DNA of 64,000 bases from Ficedula albicollis (taxonomy: Eukaryota; Chordata; Aves; Passeriformes; Muscicapidae): NCBI RefSeq assembly GCF_000247815.1, contig NC_021677.1, positions 6,246,882-6,310,881 of the forward strand. Direction: 5' to 3'. This document shows, in pieces, positions 1 through 18,298 of this stretch; the first letter of the stretch is position 1; every line of letters begins with the position of its first letter. The translations under genes and the position numbers were made by a program. The notes under the pieces were generated by a model. That model was not told where the DNA came from. It did no database searches and was given only the letters and a program-made list of their open reading frames with translations.

Positions 1-474
1 GGGTTCATGAGTCAGGTAACGACTGGGAGAAATATTTCAAGGGCAAAACAGGCTCAATTTAAAGTTCTGAAGTCAATTTGTTATTAAAAGAATCAGAGGA
101 GGGTAATGAGAAGTAAAATAAGCCCTTAAAACACCTTCTCCCCTCCAGTCCCTCCCTCCTCCCCTCCGACAGGTGCAGGGAGACAGGGCGTAGGAGTTTT
201 GGCAGTTCATCACTAAGGTTTTCTTCCACTGCTCTGAGAGAGGACTTCTTTCCCTGTGAGGTCCCTTCCACTTGACACAGTTCTCCATTAATTTCTCCTG
301 TGTGGCTCCTCTCTCATGAGCAGCGGTCCTACTGCACCTGCTGCAACGTGAATTCTACCCATGGGCACACAGTCCTCCCAAAACTGCTGTAATGTGGGTT
401 TCCTTTTCTATGGGGCGCAGTCCTCCAAGTACAAGCTGCTTCAGTCTGGAAAGAAATAATTTTCTCTCCACCAG

Positions 475-2289
<1,815 letters not shown>

Positions 2290-2390
2290 CACCGGATTTC
2301 CCACTGGATCACATCATCCTCCAGGCATCCACCCACTCTAGTGTGGGCACCTTCCTCACAAGCTGCAGGTGGATCTCTGCATCCCCCATG

Positions 2391-3606
<1,216 letters not shown>

Positions 3607-4092
3607 TGGAGCCCCATAGGCTGTGGGTGGATCTCTCCATCCCCTATGGATCTCCATGGGCTGTGCATGAATCTCTGCATGCTCCATGGATCCCTATGGG
3701 CTGCAGGGGCACAGCTGCTTCACCATGGTCATCACCATGGCCTGCAGAGGAATCTCAGCTCTGTCACCTGGAGTACTTCCTCTCCCTCCTTCTCCACTGA
3801 CCATGGTGTTGCCATATTGTTTTCTCTCACATTCTCACCTCCTCCTCGTCCTCCTCTTCTCTAACTAGAAAAAAAACTGTGTGACTTTGTTTTGATTTTC
3901 TTCTTAAGTATGTCATCACAGAAGTGTTACCAACCTCTCTCATTGTCCCAGCCTTGGCCAGCAGCATGTCCATCCTCAGAGCCATCAGGGATTGGCTCTC
4001 CTGGACATGGTGGAAGCTTCCAGCAGCTTCTCACAGGAGCCACCTCTGTGGCCCCCCTGCTACCAAAAAACAGGCCACGCAAAACCAATACA

Positions 4093-5665
4093 ATAATGTA
4101 GTCATAAAGTTGTTTATTATGAAACAATAAAAGAAAAATTGGTAACAATTGAGAAAATTGGTGACTATTTTCTGTGTCAGAGGGCCTAGATGTTGAGGAG
4201 TTTCAAGGCTGATGATTTTCTTGCTGAAGCTTTTCAGTGAAGTCACTTGGATTGAGGCCCTTTAATAGCTTTTTGGGATTTCACAGTGGCTCAATAGTAA
4301 TAGATGGGGTAGGGGGGTTTTGACTTGTTTTAGTGCTTTGTGGGCATTTTTGTCTTCTCCTCCCACCCTGACAAATAACATTGTAGTGATATAACACATT
4401 AGTTGTGTAATTAAGTTTAAAAAAAACCCATACTTAACATTGTCATTGATAGTAGTAGCTTTGCTTTTAAATGGGACTGCTAGACTGATTGGTTTCAATT
4501 TTTTATTCATCTGATTAATTATATTTAGTGAGTTTTAGTTATCTGATTTAACAAAAAATATGTATTGAAAATGTCTGACTTTTCTGCAGGATTTTGGGAG
4601 TGCATTAGAAGATAGGATAATTTGTTATCAATTCATTTGTAACAGTTTAGTTATGCTGACATTTGTGCAAGACTAGTACTGAGTTGCGCCATAATCTGGC
4701 TTTTATAAATGTTGATTAGTCTTTACCTGTTATCTTCTTGGTTTCCAGCAGATGGTACTATTGATACAAAATTATCCTGTATTTCCCAAATCAATAACCA
4801 CACCTTCAGTTTACTGTTTTGGTTTGATATTACAGGCAGTTGTATTATTTCTATTGCACGTAAATCTGGATAGAGAAACCATTGCTGGCTGATAGTTTAT
4901 AAAGTTATCATGCCTATTTCATTATTTAAAAAGTAAAACTCATTTGTGATTAAATTATAGTTGGATTTTAACTTGAGACTGTTCAGTTACTTATCATACC
5001 TTGCGGTTATTTGAATTTTAAAATTTAGGAATCTTTATTTAAGAGAAGACAAGTGTCTATAAGAGTGTCTATGACTCAATTATAACTGGTTTGGGAATCA
5101 GAAGTTCCTTCTTTTGCTATAGACAGTTCTTAAAGCAATATAGATATAGACTGCTTAGCAGGAAAAGCAAAGGACTAGCTTAGTGACAGGCCATCTGCTG
5201 GAAAAGTAACTGCATCTGTGGATGCTTATATACATCTTTGTGACCCTGATGTTACTCATAGTCATTAGCCACCAGTTTAAATGTCAGTAGAAAGCAACTG
5301 AAGCTCATCAATGCTGTTACTGGCTCCATGGAAGCAGGTGCAGCCCTGATGGATAATGATGTGTGGCTGGTGTCTGTCTGCTTGGGTTAGCAAGGCTCTA
5401 GAGCTGACACTCTCCACAGCAGTTCTACTCAGTCAGTTGCACTTTGCTGTTCGTTTTCTGGCTGTATGGTTACATGCTGCCATCCTTGCAGAGTGGTAAA
5501 TTAAAGGGGACAATCAGTTCCTGTCTGTAAGAGTTCTTGTATCTGTGTAAATACCACTTGTGATACAGGTGAGTATACTTCCAGAGTCCTGTTGGTTACA
5601 GACCAGCAGGTCAGGCTGGAAGGGAGCATTTCCACCTCTGCCCTGGCCTCCTAAGAACCATTTAG
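4093..5665. other. Unrecognised AT-rich sequence
   Basis: This is the spacer between two oppositely oriented family A LTRs. I see no gene, RNA or known repeat. The reading frames here are short and look random. Confidence 0.5.
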
Positions 5666-5670
5666 GTACT

Positions 5671-6785
5671 TGTATTGGTTTTGCATGGCCTGGTTTTTTG
5701 GTAGCAGGGGGGCCACAGAGGTGGCTCCTGTGAGAAGCTGCTGGAAGCTTCCACCATGTCCAGCAGAGCCAATCCTTGATGGCTCTGAGGACGGACATGC
5801 TGCTGGCCAAGGCTGGGACAGTGAGAGAGGCTGGTATCCTCTCTGTGATGACATACTTAAGAAGAAAATCAAAACAAAGTCACGCAGGTTTTTTTTCTAG
5901 TTAGAGAAGAGAAGAGGAGGTGAGAATGTGAGAGAAAACAATATGGCAACACCAAGGTCAGTAGAGAAGGAGGGGCAGGAGGTGCTCCAGGTGACAGAGC
6001 TGAGATTCCTCTGCAGGCCATGGTGATGACCATGGTGAAGCAGCTGTGCCCCTGCAGCCCATGGGGATCCATGGAGGATGCAGAGATCCACCCACAGCCC
6101 ATGGGGATCCATAGGGGATGGAGAGATCCACCCATAGCCTGTGGGGATCCATGGGGAATTCTGAGATCCACCTGCAGTACGTGGGGGAGGTGCCCATGCC
6201 AGAACGGGTGGATTCCTGGAGGGGGCTGTGATCCAGTGGGAGACCTGGTGGAGGCTAGAGCAGCCTGTCCTTGGAGGACTTGCACCCCATAGAAAAGGAA
6301 ACCCACATTACAGCACTTTTGGAAGGACCGAGTGCCCGTGGGTAGAATTGACTTTGCAGCAGGTGCAGTAGGGCTGCTGCTCATGAGAGAGGAGCCACAC
6401 AGGAAAAATTAATGGAGAGCTATGTCAAGTGGGAGGGACTTCACAGGGAAAGAACTTGTCTCTCAGAGCAGTGGAAAAAAACCTTAGTGATGAACTGCCA
6501 AAACTGCTATGCCCTGTCGGAGGGGAGGAGGGAGTGGCTGGGGTGGGAGATGGTATTTTAAGGGTTTATTTTACTTCTCATTACCATCCTCTGATTCTTT
6601 TAATAACAAATTGACTTCAGAATTTTAAATTGAGCCTGTTTTTCCTTTGAAATATTTCTCCCAGTCATTTTCTCACTCATGAGATAATTTTTTTCCCCTG
6701 CTACCTGCTGCCCAACTGTTGCAGGAGAGGATGAGCGAGTGAATCTGGTGGGTGTCTGGCATTGGGCCAGTGTCAAACCATGACA
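5671..6785 (+). mobile_element. Family A solo LTR, copy 2, complete
   Basis: This is a complete 1115-bp solo LTR on the plus strand. It starts TGTATTGG, ends CCATGACA, and is flanked by a perfect 5-bp duplication, gtact (5666-5670 and 6786-6790), as expected of ERVL-type integration. The middle carries degenerate tandem units around 'catggggatccat' (about 6050-6190). Towards the 3' end lies a 'cttttaataacaaatt' stretch in the place where related copies have a polyadenylation signal. The absence of internal retroviral sequence means recombination between two LTRs removed the provirus. Confidence 0.92.
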
Positions 6786-6929
6786 GTACTCTATAAAATA
6801 TGCATAATTGAGCCAACAAATTCTACTGCACTTCAGGAATGCTGAATAGATTGAAGTTCGTAAATGTTGTAACTGCATCAATTAATTAGTGGCTTGTCTT
6901 CATTTTCTTCTGTCTTCACTCAGAGTCAG

Positions 6930-7510
6930 GATTAAAAACACAAAGGAGACTAATTTTCTGGTATTTAGGCTTGGTTATTTATTAAATCTTATCTCAAGTA
7001 GAGAGAGTTCTGCTACACTTCTAGCTACCATCTAAAAGCGAGCAAAATGGAGGCGAATCCAGTTAGTTACAAGGTTTTTTTAAAGCTAAACAGTCCAATA
7101 AATTACTAATGTCTATATTATTTATACCTACACGACGCTATATTATTTATATTTTTGACCCAATAACCATATTCTTGTGACCCGGTGTGCAGCACCAACT
7201 ATCCAGCCAGAAACCACTACCTGAAATCATGAAGAAAAAGGAAGAAGATAGAAAAAGACAACACTCAAAATCCTCCTTTTTGTCCCGTATCTATTACTAC
7301 ATTTTAAAACCTTCCAATTCAAAACCCTTCACCATGTGAAATCACACACTTCTATTGCAACTACACACCCATGACTCTAACTCCATCACCCAAATTTGGA
7401 AGCCTTCTCCAAGGCCTCTGGTTAAAAGCAGTGCTCTCCTGGAGGTCAGTGTCAGATAGCACAGAAAGCTCAAAACTCCCAGATTTCTGTGTTCAAACAG
7501 ATGTTGTCAA
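6930..7510 (-). mobile_element. Probable LTR-derived repeat
   Basis: The minus strand has an AATAAA-type signal in 'taataaataacc' (near 6975) and general likeness to avian LTRs that I recall. No clean ends or target-site duplication could be found, so the limits are approximate. Confidence 0.45.
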
Positions 7511-8358
7511 TGGTACTCATTTTAGAGCTTGAGCTACTTTGTTCTGGCTCTTTTGTTCTGGAAGGGATCAAGAGCTGCCATTTGTGTAAAGTCTTTCATC
7601 CAAAGCATGATTACTGGAGTCTCAGGCCTTTAGTATGACTGTAAGGAATCAACAAACAGTGTGACTGATTATTTTTATTCATAGTGTTTTATTTATATAT
7701 GAGGAGGTTGATTCCCACCACGAAGATCATGGAATCTTAAAAGGTAATTTTTATGTTCGGTATCTTATAGTACTTCCACAGGCATTCATGATAGAAAAAA
7801 GATAAGGACCTTTTCTTACTACTTCCATGTTAGGGTCTTTAATATTATAATGAATAGATTGTGGGCCAAGAGAAAAGAGATAGTTGCAGAGGATGAGCAC
7901 AATTTAGTGACTTAGTATTTTGTGTTGTCCTAGAGGAACTTTCAAGAGTTCCTTTTGACAAGAACCTTAGATTTGTACCTGTCTGGAAACATGTGACAAA
8001 GATTTCCAGGTAGTAGCTGGTTTTGGACATTTTGTAAAACAATCTCTTAAATCCCTAACTTTAGACAGAAGGTACTATATATATATCCATAGTAGAATAT
8101 TAGTGGTGAAATAATAATGAACTTTAATTTTTCCCTCTACTTAGATGAGATTCAACCCAAAATGTAGGGAGGGACATGGGATCTGTAAGGAGCAGTTAGA
8201 TTAATGTATACAATTAATAATTCATGGCAGATTTAATGTACTAATTCTCAATATCTTTGGAAGTTTTTGAGATTTTGTTTAAAAGATGGGTTTTAAAAAT
8301 TTATTTATTACTCAAACTTTCCAACCAGAGGTGAGCAAATATGATGTAGTGCTTAATT
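7511..8358. other. Unrecognised sequence
   Basis: No gene or repeat was recognised between two LTRs. Confidence 0.45.
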
Positions 8359-8364
8359 CTAGGT

Positions 8365-8798
8365 TGTAGGGGATGTTGCTTCCCCCAAACAAGGCCCCTG
8401 GCATCTTATCTCTTAAGGAGATAACTCGAATTCCTCATTGCATGCATCATTTTCAGGAATCGAAACTGTTTTTATTGGCTACTAAAGTAAGATTGTAATT
8501 GGTTTATTTTCTCACCTAGGATTTTAAGGTAATTGGTTAGTTTGTAGTGTATAAGCTTTTATTGGTTAGATTTTGAATCCCCTAGAAACCTATATAAGAC
8601 CTATGTACTTCTTTGTGTTCGGACTTCTGTGACCAGTTTCCCTTCAGACAATAAACGCTTCTGAAATGACTGGAACAGGGGTCTCAAGCCTTCGTCTCCG
8701 CTAGCGTGTAACTGAAGTCTGCTATGGGCGTTCCTGAACGTATCGGAACTCCTGCAGCGGACTGGGGTGGAGGAGAACTCCCCCCGGGAACAGTTACA
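8365..8798 (+). mobile_element. ERVK-type solo LTR with perfect 6-bp duplication
   Basis: This is a 434-bp solo LTR starting TGTAGGGG and ending AGTTACA, flanked by ctaggt on both sides (8359-8364 and 8799-8804). It has CCAAT-like attgg motifs, a TATA box (tatataag, 8591-8598) and AATAAA (8650-8655), all in the right order for U3 and R on the plus strand. A 6-bp duplication is the ERVK/betaretrovirus-like length. The identical duplication suggests a fairly young insertion. Confidence 0.93.
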
Positions 8799-8804
8799 CT
8801 AGGT

Positions 8805-10951
8805 CACAGATGCAGATATTCACTGTTCACTTAATGAATTTCCTCTAATTTCTTTTTACATTTTGGCATAGAGGTTACTGTGAATGTCAAACTGCAATCC
8901 AAGCTCTATAAGGTCTCTGAGAGTACAGTTTTTGTTGAGATCCATGAAAACTGAGCTTTTTAAAAGCTATTAACTTTCTTCACAAGCTTTCAGCTAATCT
9001 TCATAGTTTTCCTTCATCAGCAATGAATCCCTTTTTATTCGTTTCACATCTTTCTTCATAGATTGTCACAACTACTTCACAGAAACAAGACAGCTTTACA
9101 AGGTTAAGAATGTTGTTAGTTGGTGACTACAAATATGCATGCTAAATACAAGCCTTTTGTCTATACCTTTTCCTTATGTGCAAAAAAGCACATGTATGAA
9201 GCACTGAAATACCTGGAAAAATCCAGTGTAAAACTCGGTAGCATCATATCCTTGAATAAAATCTGTAAAAGCATATAATGATAAACTCTGAATCCTCATG
9301 AAGCTCCCTCCTCTAACTAAATCAAAGAATGTTTATAGGTACTGTGCTGAGCATGTTCGTAAGATGCTTTTGTCAGTCCAGAATATCTGTTAGACAGTAG
9401 TTAGGGACTGCAAAAAGAACATCTGTTTACAGTTAGCATATGTAAGCATAAATTTGCTTCATGAAATACCTTCTGTTTGAATACAAGGGCAGTTAAAACC
9501 TAGAGGAAGATTTCACTGCTTTTCAAGGTCAGTTTGCACTCTGCTTGCCTTTGTGCTACTGCACAGTCTGAAAGATCACTCTGTGCACTAGACTCCTTAC
9601 TCCCTCAAGCATGTTGGCAGAGGTAGACTTGGAGATATTTGGTATAAAATGAATACTAAAACAAGTAAAATTTTTCTCACAACTGGATGAGAATGGGAGA
9701 GATTCTTGGCCTTTGAGGATTCTGCTTGATTTCTGCAGGCACCTGATATTCTCTAGCCTTGCCTGGGGCACCACTTTCACATCTTGGATATGGAAAGGAA
9801 TTGAGCTCTTGCACATCTTGCTTCTGCATAGCAAATAACCCTCACCAGTTTGACACAGGTGTTTACAGTCTGTTCCATGCTACGAAATCTGGATTCCAAG
9901 AGACTAGTACAGCTATAGAGCACCCTATTAAAAATATATATTCTTGCTGAAATTTTGTCCTGCTCAAAATTGGCGTGTTACTGCTGCTCTAACACTCTCA
10001 GGTTCTTTTTCTACTGGTTGACTGCTCACTAATATGAGTCACTCTGAAGAGTTGCATCTTTAGACTTGAGAAAGGCTTTGGCCTTTGCCAAACAGAGTGG
10101 CATAGAAAAAGTGGGCTGTGAGAGCAGGGACATCTTACACAGTCTTCTACAAGGCTCTTGTATTTTCCTACATAAGTATACTGTTTGTGTCTGTTTGCAC
10201 TGCTGGGTTTTTTATAAAAAAACTCGTTCATTTTCTTATCTGGGAACACTTGGATTCACTCACATGTTTCAAATCAGTGTTGCAGGGATGGGGAGGGAAA
10301 CCCAAAAAGGGAAGGACACAGATATGCATTTCTTTTTCTTTCATCCTGGAAATATGACTTAATAGTTAAACCTTTACCTTAAGACAAGAGTAAAACACTT
10401 TCTCTACCAAAAGAAATCATCACAAATTGATGTCTGCAGTCAACATGTGCTGGAATGTCTGACAGCATACTTGACTAAAATCTACCACTTTTCTCTTTCC
10501 TTTTTTTTTTTTTTTGTGTAGAGTATCAGACTAGATCTTAAGGATAAAACATTTAGTGATATATAATTTAGTCTGCCACCATGGGTGCATGTTCTGACAT
10601 GTATAAGAAATGTATGGTAATTTGTGATTCCATGAACATACCAATACTTCTTTCCCTCAATTGTGTCCTTGAAACAAGAACATACCTAAACTTTGCCTAG
10701 ACACATGGACTATGTCTAGTGATAAATACATGAGTAATGATTTTAGGATTTCATTTACAGTGAAATGCCACATCATAGTCAAATCAATATAGAATAGAAA
10801 TTGGAACACTAAAGGTAAAAATCAATTATATAATGCAATAATGAAGCTGACAGAAGTTCTAACAATTAAATTGCCAGAGTTATATGGAAAAACAAGAACA
10901 TTTGACCCACTGTTAGAACAAATACAATTCTGGTATGTCGGTTATCAGTAA
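8805..10951. other. Unrecognised AT-rich sequence
   Basis: No gene or known repeat was seen. A T15 tract lies at 10501-10515. Confidence 0.5.
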
Positions 10952-10956
10952 GTGAA

Positions 10957-11985
<1,029 letters not shown>

Positions 11986-11990
11986 GTGAA

Positions 11991-12500
11991 TTATATGGTA
12001 TCTTTATTTTTCCGTTTTAAATAGCATAATTTGAAAAAGATTTTAATAAAATTATATAAAACTTCTGCTTTCCTTGTGACTGACTATATTTAGTGAAGGC
12101 TCTAGGAATAATTAAACAGAAATCATCACACAGGCCATGTAAGTTTCATCCCATTAACCATAGTGAAAATCCAGAAATAAGTGGAGATGTGGTTAACTTC
12201 CAGAATTTTGCTGATGTATTGTTTTGCCAATAAATCTTGTTGCAGTAAATTATCTTTATTCACTGGCATTTCTAAAAATTGTTACCATATTTTTCAGGGC
12301 ACATCAGTGTCTGAGAATGTTAATGTTTTAATCCCACACTAGAAGAGAATGGCAATGAGAAGATTTCATGTTGCCAGGCTTTTATTGTCCTCTGATATCC
12401 ATTCAGAGTGAATCAAATGTATTCTTGTTCATTACTGTGGGAATACAACTAGAGAGCAGGACTGCGAGCAGTGCTCAGCTTGTCACAACTGACATGGATG
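11991..12500. other. Unrecognised sequence
   Basis: No gene or repeat was recognised between two LTRs. Confidence 0.45.
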
Positions 12501-12823
12501 TGTTAGCCGTAGTAGGCCACAAGCCTTGGCAAGAGTAAGCGGGATTTTGAAGAAGGAATGTAAGAGATAAGAAAGTGCTTGGTACGGAGTGCTTACCCTG
12601 CAGTTTTTATGGGGATTTTCGTAATATATACCTGGTACCTGGTTAGCTTACACGAGGCATCAATTGAGCAATGTTATTTAGTTATATAACTTATCAACGC
12701 TAATATGATTGGTGCGCTATTTTTAGCAATAGGTAAAAAAGTATATAAACTTTGCTTTGTGGATCAATAAACGGCTTCATGGCATATCGTGAAGACCCCG
12801 TCTCTTCATTACCCCTGCCGTCA
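12501..12823 (+). mobile_element. Probable solo LTR with TATA box and AATAAA
   Basis: TGTTAGCC to CTGCCGTCA, about 320 bp. A TATA box (tatataaa, 12742-12749) is followed by AATAAA (12766-12771) and a short U5 rich in C and T, a compact layout like alpha- or betaretroviral LTRs. I could not find a convincing target-site duplication, so the ends may be off by a few tens of bases. Confidence 0.7.
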
Positions 12824-13112
12824 CATTTTCAGCTTTAAAACAACTCAGCAGACAATGAGCCTCTCCAGGGAAACACTGGACTTGTGCAGTGATTAAGATG
12901 CCAGCCAGCCCTTGGCAGCTCCTGGCCAGCATTGAGAGCACTTGGGAGATTTCATGACTGGTTGTGGAGAGAAAGCTGTGTAGGTGGAAAAAGTAGAAGA
13001 GTAAGTGGCAAGCATAATTGCCTCATACTGGCTCCTTAAAAAAAGCTAAAAATTCCTGCACACACTAAGATCTCCCACAGGTCTCAGTAGGTCTGTTGGT
13101 ATGATGTGTATC
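12824..13112. other. Unrecognised sequence
   Basis: This is a short spacer between two LTRs in which I recognise nothing. Confidence 0.4.
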
Positions 13113-13117
13113 CCTTC

Positions 13118-13804
13118 TGTGAGGTTAGACCTCCAGTGCCCTGGGCACCAACTTCGTCAGGTTATCTTCTCAAATGAGCAAAGCAGCTGATAGTTGTTAA
13201 AAGTTATTTATTGCAGAAGCACATCAGTCTTAAAAGGCAGAGTCACAGACATTAAAGTCCATGATAAGTTTTGGTGTAAAGTCTCAGATGCAAGCAGAAG
13301 TTGCTCCCGGAGGTCCCAGTGGGACCATTGTTGCTGGGCAACTCTTGTTTTCTTTTCAGGTGTTGATGGTGGTGGTGAGCCAAGCAAAGCAAAAGCAAAA
13401 TCATAAAAGCAATGGTAAAAAGCAGTGGCAAAAAGTACCAGCTCTCCCCAAAGCATGTTCTTATATAGAATTTTCTCAATAAGCTAAGACACAAACTCGG
13501 ACCACTACTCCTTAACTTATTAGAGTTTTAGTTTCTAAACACGCTAGGTTACATATAAACCATGCATATGGTTTATCTTGTTTTATTTGAAAAATATAAG
13601 CAATATTCTTACTATAGCTCTATTATTTCTAAAACTATGCTCCTGGAGCCTTCACTGAAAACACTAGTATGTTAAACTTAAACTTTTATTTTATGCGTGA
13701 ATGGCTTAATATGCTTTAATCCATCCAAAAGTTTTAATTCAATTTCAGCACTGTGATTTTTCTATGAAGAATTCAAAAAGACTCTTGACTCACTGACTTC
13801 AACA
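13118..13804 (-). mobile_element. Solo LTR H with 5-bp duplication
   Basis: This is a 687-bp element with TG...CA ends, flanked by ccttc (13113-13117 and 13805-13809). On the minus strand it shows a TATA box (tatataag, read from about 13461-13468) and an AATAAA signal (13207-13212) about 90 bp before the 3' end, the expected order. The 5-bp duplication fits ERVL-type integration. No internal sequence remains. Confidence 0.85.
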
Positions 13805-13861
13805 CCTTCCATAGGACTTGCATATTAATGATTTCCAAATGAGGTTGTGTGAAAAAGACAT

Positions 13862-14985
<1,124 letters not shown>

Positions 14986-17340
14986 GGTTGGAAATTTTAA
15001 TTGGAATAGCAATGGGTCATACTGTTCTTCAGAACAATTATAACTGTTTTAAGATTTTTCCAGATTGAAGTATAACTGATTTGTTATGGCTGTGCGTCCT
15101 GCAGATTTACATAATTCATCTAAGATATTTGGGGCTTTACTTTTTTTAGAGCTCCTCTTATTCTTCTTTTCATTGAAGATGTAAATACAACACAAACCTC
15201 ATTTATCAAATTTGTTAATCTCTGGATTAAGAGGAACTATTAATTGATTTACAGAGCTTGTTTTGAGAGCTATTAAATTTTACCTCTCCTCATTCTTGAT
15301 TAAATAGTGGGTTTTGGGATTACTGCATATTTTAAATTCTTTTCAATATAGAAATCATTGTTTTGGAGACTTTATATGAATTGTAGCAGAAGCAGTGCTG
15401 CATTTTCATTTACTTGTAAATGCTCATTGTTTTTTTAATACTCTTATTTTATACTCAATATTTCACTTGAGTACTCTTTTGAAATATTGGACACTCTCTT
15501 GCTTGTGTGAATGAGAAGATGTGGGTCTGAGTTGAATTTCATGTCTGATGTTCATCTAATTAAACAAGTGGTGTAATTTACAAAGGAGTGAAAAAATGTC
15601 AGTGGAGTTGTGTTTTTGTTTTAGGCTAGTCCTGTCCTTTTTCAATCTAGGTCAGAAAATGGTTTTATTATTGCACGGGTTTGAATGAATCAAATGGTAT
15701 TTTTTCTTCCATAATTAATTCCATTATGAAGAATCTTGTGGTATTTAACAGGAAAGAGACCAATAATGTTTTCTACATAAATTATTTTAGAAAAGTGCAT
15801 ATTTTAAAGGAATAATCTATTTTTTAAAGGAGGTCTTTGAATCCTTCCCCAGAATGATATTGCAGATACAGGATTTTTAATTCAATACAAGAAGATACTT
15901 TAGGGTGACTAAACCTTTGTGATATTTTATAATAACCTCTCACAAGGGTTTCCATCATAAGATGTTCTATTATAATAAAAGTTGTGATGTTATCTTTCAA
16001 GTGAGTCAGTTCTGCAGATTCGAATTTTAAAATGAGGTGAAAAATGTTTCATTTGTTTTAGTAGAACCATAACAGAGATAGGAAGGGAAGAAATTACTCT
16101 TACTTTTTGTATGTTTAAAATGTTCATGGCCTTGACTGACCATGACCTGGAACTACACTTTGACTTTGAACCATGCTTGGCTATGTGAAAAGCTACCAGC
16201 TGCAGGCGTAGTCATTTAAGTGTTTAAATATAAAAGATGAGTGAAATGTAACCTGGCAGTCTCTCACACACTTTAACAGGTGTCCAAACACATAACAAAA
16301 AATTATTTTGAAGTTTTTGTTGGATTACATGAGATGCATACATATATTTAAATCAGATAAATATTCATAAATATAAATATAGCAAATTAATATTTTTATT
16401 CCTGGGAGAGGAACTATGACTGCTTTTGTGTCTATGATTATATTTTGGTCTATCAAGCGCAGTCAACTTGTGGAAATAGATTTACTATTGCTATCACAGC
16501 CATTTGTGCTTAAAATATTTTTGATCATTACATATGTACTTACAGGTTTAGGATTAGCTGCCCTTTTGGCCTTTTCAGGAGAAAATACATAACTTCTGGG
16601 GATTAAAAACTATGATGTCTGGTGTGCATAACAAGAAAGAGGAGAGTGTTTCTGTTTTGCAGTAACTCAGCTGAATGGTGGAAAGAAAAGCATTATTTTA
16701 TATTATGGCTTTGGGTCACAGGAGAAACGTTGCTTCTGAGAGCAGATGCTGAATGTCAGTGCTGCCTCTCTTACATTCCCATCAGAAACTTGTTGGCAGA
16801 CAATAGTCTTGAGAGGTTGAAAGTGTTTTAAATGTTAGAAAGAGGAAGCTGAATCGCACCTATGTTCTGCACCATCTGACACATGCCTCAGTCCTGTCCT
16901 GTGCTTAGTGAAGAGATACATGATGCTCGCTATTTAACAATCCATCCTGCCTTTACCTCTTTTTCCCCCTTACTTCCCTTTAGGACAAAAGACATAATTC
17001 AAAACGTCTAGGAACATGTTCCAGAGCAGAATTCATCATACATTTAATCCTTATTTTGTTAGCCAAGTCTCTTGCCAGATAAGTCATTGGCTTTCTCCTT
17101 GCCAAAGTCTGCTTTGATGCCTAACTTACTGTCCCTCTGCTAAACCAAAGTCTTAGCATCCTGTCTTCAGGGAGGTATTTTTGAGAGAGGTACTGCAATG
17201 CCATTTCTGATATCAAAATCACTTTATAATTGTAGGTCTATACTATAAAAAGACTGATTACAGTAGAATACAGTGTTCATATGCCATAATGAGTATGGAA
17301 TGACTTCAGTATGCATGACAGCCTGTAGCCATGGGCCTCC
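14986..17340. other. Unrecognised AT-rich sequence
   Basis: No gene or repeat was recognised. All reading frames are short. Confidence 0.5.
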
Positions 17341-17460
17341 ATTTAAAAATTTTTATTCTAGTGAGTAAAAAAAAAAATTCCTTACAGTTCTTTCTTGTCA
17401 ATTTAAAAATTTTTATTCTAGTGAGTAAAAAAAAAAAAATTCCTTACAGTTCTTTCTTCA
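17341..17460. repeat. Near-identical 60-bp tandem duplication
   Basis: Two adjacent 60-bp copies (17341-17400 and 17401-17460) differ only in A-tract length (11 versus 13) and in the last few bases. It is either a recent slippage-type duplication or a local assembly error around a homopolymer. Confidence 0.95.
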
Positions 17461-17462
17461 AG

Positions 17463-18084
17463 TCTGAGCTGTTAAACTGGCAATAACAATGATTTTCTGA
17501 AAGTTGTCTGTTATTAAACAGTCAGAAGCAGTAAGGGTTGCATATTCAGCTTGTGTTCAGCATCTGCAACATAATTGCGTCAGACTAGTAGGATAGGTGT
17601 CCTGGATTCTGCCAAGCTGCTCTTTCCTTCCAGAAAAGCTAAGACCCAACAGATAAGGATAGTCTCCAAGGAAGGGCTCACTGTTCCCTGGAATATCTCT
17701 GGGAATGTTCCAGAGTAAATGAAATAATTTTGAGCCCCAGGCAGTGTCAGTCTTGGAATGAGGAAGGAAGGTCAGATTGTCATTGGTCAGAACAGCCTTG
17801 TGAAGAAAGCTTGTGCTGAGGGCATGCTTGGGAGAGCAGAGCTCCAGCTGGAGTTTGTGCCAGACACCTGTTTATAACCATAGTCCTGGATCAATATCTA
17901 ATATTACTCCCTTTCATTTGTTCCTTGCATAATAAAGCTACAGGACTCCAGAAGCACCTTGGACCTTATTAGGAAGGTGAACTCAATATTCATGAAAATG
18001 GGAAGACTAGGAGCCAAGTTTAGCATGTGGTCTTAGACTGAATTTGGGTTATCTATTGGATACAGGGGATTTTTCTGTTGAAGT
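17463..18084. other. Unrecognised sequence
   Basis: No gene or repeat was recognised. Confidence 0.45.
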
Positions 18085-18298
18085 AAGGATGTCCAGAGAA
18101 GGGCAGCAGGGCTGGTGAAGGGTCTGGAACACAAGCCCTATGAGGAACGGCTGAGGGAACTGGAGTTGTTTATCCTGGAGAAAAGGAGGCTCAGGGAGGA
18201 CCTTATCACTCAATGCAACTACCTGAAAGGAGGTTGTAGTCACACGTGTGTTGGTCTCTTCTCCCACGCAGCAACGGACAGAATGAGAGGACACAGAT
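18085..18298 (+). mobile_element. CR1 LINE fragment
   Basis: This is a degenerate piece of the C-terminal end of CR1 ORF2 and the following sequence. It contains the typical 'ctggagaaaaggaggctcagg' and 'ctacctgaaaggaggttgtag' blocks in plus orientation. It is truncated at the right, before the octamer tail. Confidence 0.88.

Noticed and set aside
5869..6384. 171-codon frame on the minus strand with repeated HGSP/MDPHG-type units.
   Set aside because: It lies antisense inside the family A solo LTR, and the periodicity comes from the LTR's tandem ggatccatgg units.
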